Assembly (NCBI GenBank): GCA_019241095.1
Contig: JAFAXJ010000537.1
Location: 1 to 12,933 of the forward strand
Reading direction: 5' to 3'
From: Verrucomicrobiota bacterium
GTDB lineage: Bacteria > Verrucomicrobiota > Verrucomicrobiia > Chthoniobacterales > JAFAMB01
DNA: 12,933 nucleotides
The translations under genes were made by a program, and so were the position numbers. Below, piece after piece: positions 7,584 through 12,933 of this stretch (the first letter of the stretch is position 1; every line of letters begins with the position of its first letter). The notes under the pieces were generated by a model that ran no database searches, was not told where the DNA came from, and was given only the letters and a program-made list of their open reading frames with translations.

Positions 7584-9112
7584 CGTCTTTGATCAGCAAT
7601 CAGCAGATTGACCAGCAGATCCATGTCTGCAGTTACCCATGGATAATCCAGTCCAGGTCGTTGAATGACGATTAGAGGCAAGCCGAGCTCATGGGCAGCT
7701 TCAGCCTTTGCAAGAAACCCACCCGATTCTCCGGATTCTCGCGTCACAACACAATCGACCGCCCAGCCGCTCCAGAGTGTGCGGTTCAAATCTCTACTGA
7801 ACGGCCCTTGCATGGCAATGACATGGTCCCGCGCAACGCCAACACGTAAAACCTCCTCAATATGAACCGGGTCAGGAGTTACCCGGACAAACCATTCGCA
7901 AGAGCCGGCTTCAGGATGGTTCACAAAAATTGGGACATCTTTCGATCCAGTGGCTAGGAATATCTTTTTGCCTGTTTGGACTGCGATGTTCGCAGCCTCA
8001 GCAGCAGAATCGCAGGAGATTACGGGAAAGGGGCTTTGCATAACGGGCCTCTCGTATCGAAAATAGGGTATTTTCAGCTTCTCGGCAGCCCTGATTAATT
8101 GCGCGGAGATCGTTGTTGCGAAAGGGTGTGTCGCATCGACGATGGCGCTTGCATTACTGGCTCGGAGTTGGTTCAGCCGAGCCTCTTCCCCCATCCTGCC
8201 TGCTTGCACCGTCGCCTCAGGCAAGCTTTTAACTGCTAGTTCTCTCCCATATTGTGTAGCGGTAGAGAGTACCACCCTTAAACCAGCCTCGGTGATTTTA
8301 GCTGCTAGCTCATTGCCATCGCTTGTACCGGAGAAAACCCAGATTGCGTGTTGAGTCAGGATATCTGAACCAGACCACCCATTATAACCTCGAGGAGTGT
8401 AGATAAATTGTTGCTTTGCTTCGGTGTAGCGATTCCCAATGATGATAGTTGTCGTCATGTCAAACTTACGTTCCGAAAGTTCTTTTAAGCGGCAGACTGC
8501 AGTGCTCTGACCCTCCCTGTAGGCGTTCTTCACGATTGCACACCATGTCTCGGGATTTTTGCTTTCCAAAAACACATCCAGAATACGATATACCCCCTCA
8601 CGACGAGACCTGCTTTGTACGTTGTAGAGTGCAGTCACAAGATCCGCTTGAGCAAGGGCCCGCGCACGAAACTCGATCCAACTCCAGGGACAGAGAAGGT
8701 CCGAAAGGGAAAGTACCGCAAAGTCGTGGGCTAGAGGCGCGCCTACTAACGATGCACAGCTGTTTGCCGCAGAAATTCCCGGCACAACTATCGGCTCGAA
8801 AATGTCGTGCTCTGACATTTCTTCAAACACCAGAGTCGCCATCCCATAAACGCCGATATCCCCGCTGGACACTAAACTTACCTTTTTCCCTGCTCGGGCA
8901 TAATGAAGCGCCAATCTTGCCCGTGTCGCCTCTTGAGTCAGGGGCGATGTGTGAATCTCTTTGCCCGCGATCCAAGGCTCGATCCAGTGCAGGTAGAGCT
9001 CATAACCGATGATGACATCGCTTTGCTCTAATGCCTCTTGAGCAAGGGGCGGGATAAGACAGGCAGCGCCGGGTCCAACCGAAACAAGAAAGAGCGGTGT
9101 TTTAGCACTCAC
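7580..9112 (-). CDS. cobJK: CobJ-CobK fusion: precorrin-3B C17-methyltransferase + precorrin-6A reductase
   Basis: This 510-aa bifunctional enzyme carries two B12 domains. Residues 1-245 form a tetrapyrrole methylase of the CobJ/CbiH type, the SAM-dependent ring-contracting C17 methyltransferase: SVGPGA (11-16), SSGDIGVYGMA (82-92), VPGISAANSCASLVGAPLAHDF (110-131), ALYNVQSRSR (161-170) and the near-terminal IYTPRGY (237-243). Residues from about 254 to 510 form a CobK/CbiJ-type NADPH-dependent reductase: FSGTSDGNELA (260-270), DATHPFA (326-332), AMQGPFS (433-439) and TRESGESGGF (457-466). The start is GTG, and its GTGA overlaps the cbiG stop. A good Shine-Dalgarno (AGGAAA at 9122-9127) lies 9 nt upstream. 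The reading frame is continuous, so this is a true fusion, not two adjacent genes. CobJ and CobK catalyse non-consecutive steps with CobM (and C1 processing) between them. Confidence 0.95.
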   Translation of the reverse strand: MSAKTPLFLVSVGPGAACLIPPLAQEALEQSDVIIGYELYLHWIEPWIAGKEIHTSPLTQEATRARLALHYARAGKKVSLVSSGDIGVYGMATLVFEEMSEHDIFEPIVVPGISAANSCASLVGAPLAHDFAVLSLSDLLCPWSWIEFRARALAQADLVTALYNVQSRSRREGVYRILDVFLESKNPETWCAIVKNAYREGQSTAVCRLKELSERKFDMTTTIIIGNRYTEAKQQFIYTPRGYNGWSGSDILTQHAIWVFSGTSDGNELAAKITEAGLRVVLSTATQYGRELAVKSLPEATVQAGRMGEEARLNQLRASNASAIVDATHPFATTISAQLIRAAEKLKIPYFRYERPVMQSPFPVISCDSAAEAANIAVQTGKKIFLATGSKDVPIFVNHPEAGSCEWFVRVTPDPVHIEEVLRVGVARDHVIAMQGPFSRDLNRTLWSGWAVDCVVTRESGESGGFLAKAEAAHELGLPLIVIQRPGLDYPWVTADMDLLVNLLIADQRR

Positions 9113-9903
9113 CTGATTAAGTTTCCTGTCTCTTCGGCGACAGCTATCGATACGCCGTTCAGCGATGTTTTAGGCAGCAATAGTCGGGTTCGGTGGCCGG
9201 CAAGCAAGGCGCATGGCTCACAAACTCCCTCTAACCCCAATGTCTCGTGAACCCAGTCGGACGGTTGCGTCACCCAAGGTCGAATCGCCACAAGATCTTT
9301 TGGAATGATTCGAAGCGCGATGTTTTCCCTCTCACACCAGGTGAGTAGAGCTGTTTCTTTCGCTTTTAGATCGATGGTTGCAAGTTCTCGAATATCAGCA
9401 CGGCTTTTACATAGCTTTTCCAGGCAAAACTCGACGGCACACTCGATCTGTTCACAGGAAACACCTTTTCGACAACCAATCCCGATAATTAACGATTTCG
9501 CTGTTTCCGTAGCTGTCGTGATCACCGGAACAGCACCTGTCAAGTTACTCACCTGATAGGCCAGCAGGTTAGCTCCACCTTCGTGACCACCTATCAAAGA
9601 GATTGCAAAGCGACAACCCTCGTCCAATACAACGACGCCCGGATCGCACGATTTGTGTTGGAGTACGGGTTGCAAGTATCGGACCGCAATGCCTGTTGCC
9701 ATTACCATCACCCATTGTGGAAAACAGGAGAAAATGGAAACAAATGCCTGGCGATTACCCGTGCCCAGCGGCAAATCCAATCCCCCTAGATCCCCACACA
9801 ATTTGGTTGCGAGCTGCTTACCAAGCATCTCCGCTTCCGGGCGAACCACCCAGATTCCAGGCCTTTTTGGTTGCCCGCTATCTAGCCGATATACACTACT
9901 CAC
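9109..9903 (-). CDS. cbiG: CbiG-like cobalt-precorrin-5A hydrolase lacking the middle domain
   Basis: CbiG opens the ring-A lactone left by ring contraction and releases the two-carbon unit as acetaldehyde. With the GTG start at 9903 the protein has 264 residues. Residues about 53-131 form the CbiG N-terminal domain (MVMATGIAVRYL 66-77, VVVLDEGCRFAISLIGGHEGGAN 90-112, VPVITTATE 125-133). Residues about 139-262 form the CbiG C-terminal/CobE domain (IIGIGCRKGVS 139-149, LAGHRTRLLLPK 234-245, ISIAVAEE-like end). The CbiG middle domain that normally lies between them is absent: ITTATE leads almost directly into GIGCRKG. The GTG is chosen because AGGAAAGGA sits 7 nt upstream and the family homology begins soon after. 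The ATG at 10050 would overlap cobM by 155 nt and add a non-homologous leader. The gene overlaps cobM by 8 nt and cobJK by 4 nt. Confidence 0.87.
   Translation of the reverse strand: MSSVYRLDSGQPKRPGIWVVRPEAEMLGKQLATKLCGDLGGLDLPLGTGNRQAFVSIFSCFPQWVMVMATGIAVRYLQPVLQHKSCDPGVVVLDEGCRFAISLIGGHEGGANLLAYQVSNLTGAVPVITTATETAKSLIIGIGCRKGVSCEQIECAVEFCLEKLCKSRADIRELATIDLKAKETALLTWCERENIALRIIPKDLVAIRPWVTQPSDWVHETLGLEGVCEPCALLAGHRTRLLLPKTSLNGVSIAVAEETGNLIR
9122..9127 (-). promoter_or_regulatory. Ribosome binding site for cobJK
   Basis: AGGAAA on the minus strand lies 9 nt before the GTG at 9112, inside the end of cbiG. It supports the GTG start within the GTGA overlap. Confidence 0.7.
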
Positions 9904-10663
9904 GTGGTGTTCCTTTCCTGAATCGGTGCGAGTAGGCAGAATGATATAAACGTGAATCTTCCCCTTTCGCTGAGTCCAAAACTTCTCCGATAATGAACAG
10001 AGTCGACAAAACCCATTCGGCCGGATTGATTTCATGAAGTACCCGCTCAAGAGTCCCGCGATAGATCTTTTCCTGTGGCCAGGAAACCTTGTGAATCAGG
10101 GCTACTGGCGTGTTTGGGGAGTAAGAACACCGCAGTTCGCTTACCACTCTCGCCAGGTTCCCGCCCGATAAAAAGATGCATAAAGTCGCTTTGTGAGACG
10201 CCAGAAGCGATAACGCCTCATCTTCAGGAACTGGAGAAGCCCGTCCGGTAGTTCGAGTCAGAATAACAGTTTGTGTGATACCCGGTTTGGTCAGTTCAAA
10301 GTTCATCACGGCTGCCGCAGACAAGAATGATGAAACGCCAGGTATTATCTCGTAAGCAATACCGAGTTTATCCAAACGTCGCGTTTGTTCAGCTGTCGCG
10401 CCATAGATAGCCGGATCACCGGAGTGCAGCCGCGCTACATCCCAATTGTTCGCATGAGCTTCAAGGTATAACCTCTGTTGCTCATCCAGATTAAGTTGAG
10501 CCGTGTTGATTGTACGGGCTCCTTTTCTGCAATAGTCAAGCATTTCTGAGTTAACCAGCGAACCGGCATAGAGAACCATCTCTGCTTCCGCCAGAATTCT
10601 CGCACCGCGAACTGTAATCAGGTCAACTGCTCCTGGCCCTGCCCCGATGAAATATACTTTCAT
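9896..10663 (-). CDS. cobM: Precorrin-4 C11-methyltransferase
   Basis: This 255-aa SAM-dependent methyltransferase (CobM/CbiF) adds the C11 methyl group after ring contraction. It has the tetrapyrrole methylase fold motifs FIGAGPGAVDLITVRG (5-20), YAGSLV (32-37), LHSGDPAIYGA (79-89), IIPGVSSFLSAAA (106-118) and the CobM-typical ELTKPGITQTVILTR (123-137) with TTGRASPVPE (138-147). The C-terminus SRLYHSAYSHRFRK (237-250) matches the usual CbiF ending, so the protein is complete at a normal length. The ATG overlaps the cobI stop by 4 nt, and the end overlaps cbiG by 8 nt. CobM versus CbiF (metal-free versus cobalt substrate) cannot be decided from sequence alone; the symbol follows the presence of cobN. 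Confidence 0.96.
   Translation of the reverse strand: MKVYFIGAGPGAVDLITVRGARILAEAEMVLYAGSLVNSEMLDYCRKGARTINTAQLNLDEQQRLYLEAHANNWDVARLHSGDPAIYGATAEQTRRLDKLGIAYEIIPGVSSFLSAAAVMNFELTKPGITQTVILTRTTGRASPVPEDEALSLLASHKATLCIFLSGGNLARVVSELRCSYSPNTPVALIHKVSWPQEKIYRGTLERVLHEINPAEWVLSTLFIIGEVLDSAKGEDSRLYHSAYSHRFRKGTPRE
9911..9919 (-). promoter_or_regulatory. Ribosome binding site that sets the cbiG start
   Basis: AGGAAAGGA on the minus strand, 7 nt before the GTG at 9903 and inside the last codons of cobM. It is the strongest Shine-Dalgarno I noticed in the window and is the reason for preferring GTG 9903 over the distant upstream ATG. Confidence 0.75.
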
Positions 10664-11445
10664 CCGACTTTCGTGCTCGAAGATCCTTTATTAGCCGCAG
10701 AACGGTGAGTCCCGGTCTTCGACGCCCTTCTAATGCTTGCTGCACGACGGATCAGGATCGTCGCTAAATACCCTTGCGGCTGCCCGGGATCTAGCGTTTC
10801 CAAATTGGTACAAATTCTTTCGTCCGCCATGCCGACATGGCTCCCAAAGGAACAATTTCCTGCAATCCCAAGGTCTCGCAGTAACGCAATGATCATAGGC
10901 AACCGTGCACCGATTTTCATCAGTACGACCACATCATGACTTTCAATCGCTGAACGAAGTGTCCTAACATCATCTGGACATGGCAAAATCAAGACGTTTT
11001 CTTTACCGTACCCCAGCGCGAAACCTGTTGCAGCGGCTAAGGCGCAATAACTTGTAATTCCTGGATAGGTTCGATGATGAAGGTCAGGGATTTGCGAATT
11101 TAAAGCTGTTAGTGTGTAGATGTAAGTCGAGTAAGTCAGGGCATCGCCTAACGTCAGGTAAGCCACATCCTTACCTGCGCGCAGCTCATCGCCGATACTG
11201 CTCGCGAGCGCATCGTAGTGAAGCGTTAATGCATCGCGATCAGCGTCCATCGCGAACTCAACTTCACGAAACCGAGCGTCAGGAATGTCTGCAGGCGGCA
11301 AACAAGAGCGCGCTAGAGAAAAAGGCATAGTCGTGGCTTTCGGAACAAAGATCAGATCACATTTTTGCAGGCATTCCCAGGCAGCAACGGAAATCATTCC
11401 CTGTTCACCGGGCCCAACGCCTATGCCATAGAACTTACCTGTCAT
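10660..11445 (-). CDS. cobI: Precorrin-2 C20-methyltransferase
   Basis: CobI/CbiL commits precorrin-2 (or its cobalt form) to the corrin branch by SAM-dependent methylation at C20. The 261 residues show the methylase P-loop-like GIGVGPGEQGMISVAA (7-22), the CbiL-typical DLIFVPKA (30-37), TLGDALTYSTYIYTL (98-112), YPGITSYCALAAATG (127-141) and VVVLMKIGARLP (172-183). The fold motif usually seen as TLGDP is TLGDA here. After the last core strand (YLATILIRR, 226-234) there is an extra basic, Ser/Thr-rich tail of about 27 residues that looks disordered. The ATG overlaps the cbiD stop by 4 nt, with AGGA about 9 nt upstream. The assignment over other corrin methylases rests on the N-terminal and TLGD-region signatures. 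Confidence 0.94.
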   Translation of the reverse strand: MTGKFYGIGVGPGEQGMISVAAWECLQKCDLIFVPKATTMPFSLARSCLPPADIPDARFREVEFAMDADRDALTLHYDALASSIGDELRAGKDVAYLTLGDALTYSTYIYTLTALNSQIPDLHHRTYPGITSYCALAAATGFALGYGKENVLILPCPDDVRTLRSAIESHDVVVLMKIGARLPMIIALLRDLGIAGNCSFGSHVGMADERICTNLETLDPGQPQGYLATILIRRAASIRRASKTGTHRSAANKGSSSTKVG

Positions 11446-12566
11446 CTCTGGTGTCCTAACGGAGTGCCATTCATTTTAAATAGCCGGACCCTGATCTCCT
11501 CTACTCTCGATAGTCTCAGGGCGATTAATTTAGCGATCTGCAATTCGGCGAAACTCCAGAAAGTGTTGGCTATTGTCATCTGCTGGAGGAATTCAATCAT
11601 ACCCTCAACGGTCGAACAAAGGCTGAGCGAATCTAAAACTCTGCGATCAAGTCCAAACTCAACGCCGGCATTACATAATGCTACCACGGCAGTTCGGCTA
11701 CTACCAGAATGAGTGTCCCATTCTCCATTAAGCAGTTTGCCTAACTTCCCTGGGTGACCAACCAACCATAATCTCCCGAGATCCTGATTATTACTAACCA
11801 GAGTCTCCTTAACGCATTCCAGTGCGAAGCCCACGAAATTTGACATCTGCACAACGCATTCCAACGGCAAAGAAATCGTTTCGCGCGCGAAGCGCTGGCC
11901 TAGGTTGCCGGGCGTAAGCACGATTTGAGACGGATGACCACCAAGGGCAACACGAACGTAAACGGCTATGGAAGCTTGGAAGGCCGCCGTCGATTTTGGT
12001 TCCACGATCCCGGTAGTTCCAAGAATTGATATTCCTCCAACTACGCCAAGCCTTGGGTTGAACGTCCGTTTTGCGATCGCTTCCCCGTTTTCGCACCCAA
12101 TCTGCAGATCAAATCCGGCGTATTCAAAATCGCGCTCGTCCAGCACCTCCTTGACAGCAGCGATCATCATCGATCGCGGCACAGGGTTGATAGCCGGCGC
12201 TCCAATCGGAATTTGCAATCCCGATCGCGTCACTGTCCCAACTCCTTCCCCTCGAAAAAAGCGGATCAGCCCGAGCCGATTCCGACTCACTCGGGCAAAA
12301 ATGCGGGCACGATGAGTTTGATCTGGATCATCGCCTGCATCTTTGATCACCTCCGCGCGCGCACAATCTACAGTTTCCGATTCTATTCTATCGATATCGA
12401 CCGTGAGATAATGCTGACCGCCAGGCAGACTGATCTGCACGCTCGACGGGTTCTCCCCGCAGAGCAGGCGAAGAAGCCCAGCTTTCACGGCCGCAGTCGC
12501 GCAGGCGCCAGTGGTATAGCCGCGCCGGAGTCCATTTTCCGCTAACCTGGAAAGGTCGATATTCAT
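11442..12566 (-). CDS. cbiD: CbiD, cobalt-precorrin-5B C1-methyltransferase
   Basis: CbiD is the C1-methyltransferase of the cobalt-early route, acting after CbiG opens the lactone. It is not related to the tetrapyrrole methylases. With the ATG at 12566 the protein has 374 residues. Motifs are [18 protein letters not shown] (13-30), [12 protein letters not shown] (106-117), [20 protein letters not shown] (169-188), [11 protein letters not shown] (217-227) and [18 protein letters not shown] (270-287). An ATG at 12614 is in frame, but the one at 12566 forms an ATGA overlap with the cbiC stop, matching the other junctions, and places the conserved RxGYTTG motif at the usual distance from the start. 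The upstream extension has no recognisable homology. Its presence next to cobN is the main sign of a hybrid pathway. Confidence 0.96.
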   Translation of the reverse strand: MNIDLSRLAENGLRRGYTTGACATAAVKAGLLRLLCGENPSSVQISLPGGQHYLTVDIDRIESETVDCARAEVIKDAGDDPDQTHRARIFARVSRNRLGLIRFFRGEGVGTVTRSGLQIPIGAPAINPVPRSMMIAAVKEVLDERDFEYAGFDLQIGCENGEAIAKRTFNPRLGVVGGISILGTTGIVEPKSTAAFQASIAVYVRVALGGHPSQIVLTPGNLGQRFARETISLPLECVVQMSNFVGFALECVKETLVSNNQDLGRLWLVGHPGKLGKLLNGEWDTHSGSSRTAVVALCNAGVEFGLDRRVLDSLSLCSTVEGMIEFLQQMTIANTFWSFAELQIAKLIALRLSRVEEIRVRLFKMNGTPLGHQR

Positions 12567-12933
12567 CCCTGTGCGGTTCGAATCAGCAACTCGTTCGTGA
12601 TGGCTGCAGCCCATGGTGACCCGCCGCGAGTCCCTCTATTCGTAATGCGCGGAACCCGCACACAGCGACGTAGACTTTCTTTACATTCGCGCGTACCAAC
12701 AAAACCTACAGGTAAGCCTATAATCAGATGCGGTCGCCAATGATGTTGTTCGACGAGTCGGACAGCTTCCATGACAGCTGTCGGAGCATCCCCGATTGAT
12801 AGGATTAAGTTGTTGCCGAACTTTTCCCAGGCCCGTCGAATGCCTGCCGCCGAGCGTGTTAGCTTTCCATCGAACGCCATCAGCCGAGTTTCCTCCTCGT
12901 GAACGAAACAGAAACTGGGTATTTTTAACCTTT
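12563..12933 (-). CDS. cbiC: Precorrin-8X methylmutase, C-terminal part (5' end beyond right edge)
   Basis: CobH/CbiC shifts the methyl group from C11 to C12, giving hydrogenobyrinate or its cobalt form (cobyrinate). The minus-strand frame is open to the window edge, leaving 122 C-terminal residues. Seen here are [10 protein letters not shown] (from codon 22), [11 protein letters not shown], the family hallmark [18 protein letters not shown], and the C-terminal [19 protein letters not shown] signature. The ATG at 12880 is internal: conserved sequence ([17 protein letters not shown]) precedes it in the same frame with no stop. The catalytic histidine of the family lies in the missing N-terminal part. 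The stop overlaps the cbiD start by 4 nt. Any operon promoter or B12 riboswitch must lie further upstream, off the right edge. Confidence 0.95.
   Translation of the reverse strand, partial: RLKIPSFCFVHEEETRLMAFDGKLTRSAAGIRRAWEKFGNNLILSIGDAPTAVMEAVRLVEQHHWRPHLIIGLPVGFVGTRECKESLRRCVRVPRITNRGTRGGSPWAAAITNELLIRTAQG

Noticed and set aside
8449..9012. 187-aa plus-strand open frame opposite cobJK
   Set aside because: Antisense to the conserved CobJ domain, with no known motif and a composition typical of a shadow frame.
9904..10050. N-terminal extension of cbiG to an ATG at 10050
   Set aside because: It would overlap cobM by 155 nt and carries no CbiG homology. GTG 9903 has a strong ribosome site directly upstream.
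12567..12614. N-terminal extension of cbiD to an ATG at 12614
   Set aside because: It overlaps the conserved end of cbiC. The ATG at 12566 gives the same ATGA overlap as the other junctions.
12563..12880. Stand-alone 105-aa protein starting at the ATG at 12880
   Set aside because: The frame continues upstream to the window edge with sequence that fits CbiC/CobH, so this is the C-terminal part of a longer gene.
1..12933. CRISPR array, tRNA, IS element or cobalamin riboswitch
   Set aside because: No regularly spaced repeats, cloverleaf sequence, terminal inverted repeats with a transposase, or B12-box-like leader could be seen. Nearly all bases are coding.

Overview
The window reads as one densely packed operon on the minus strand, transcribed from right to left. 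It is almost entirely devoted to the corrin-ring part of cobalamin (vitamin B12) biosynthesis. In transcription order the genes are: cbiC/cobH (5' end outside the window), cbiD, cobI/cbiL, cobM/cbiF, a shortened cbiG, a fused cobJ-cobK, cobW, cobN, a one-chain ChlI-ChlD-type AAA+/VWA chelatase motor, and a 6-phosphofructokinase whose 3' end runs off the left edge. No plus-strand gene is convincing. I see no tRNA, rRNA, CRISPR array, IS element, riboswitch or clear terminator.

How the genes work together: CobI, CobJ, CobM and CbiD are the C20, C17, C11 and C1 methyltransferases. CbiG opens the ring-contraction lactone. CobK reduces the macrocycle, and CbiC moves the C11 methyl group to give (cobalt-)hydrogenobyrinate. 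CobN is the large subunit of the ATP-dependent cobalt chelatase, and the AAA+/VWA protein encoded directly after it, overlapping by 4 nt, is the natural motor partner in place of CobS/CobT. CobW is a G3E-family GTPase with a histidine-rich loop, presumably serving cobalt supply. The set is a hybrid: CobN is the marker of late cobalt insertion (the 'aerobic' route), while CbiD and CbiG mark the early-cobalt ('anaerobic') route. No CobG or CobF is in the window.

Layout: 12933-12563 cbiC (partial); 12566-11442 cbiD; 11445-10660 cobI; 10663-9896 cobM; 9903-9109 cbiG; 9112-7580 cobJK; 7583-6429 cobW; 49-nt gap; 6379-2828 cobN; 2831-1131 chlID; about 48-nt gap; 1082-1 pfk (partial). Seven of the nine gene junctions overlap (six ATGA/GTGA overlaps of 4 nt and one of 8 nt), which suggests strong translational coupling. 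The promoter and any B12 riboswitch must lie upstream, beyond the right edge.

Organism: a bacterium with roughly balanced GC content. The TP0108/plant-like PFK, CobN with a ChlID-type motor, and CbiD/CbiG fit several non-model phyla. The sequence alone does not justify naming one.
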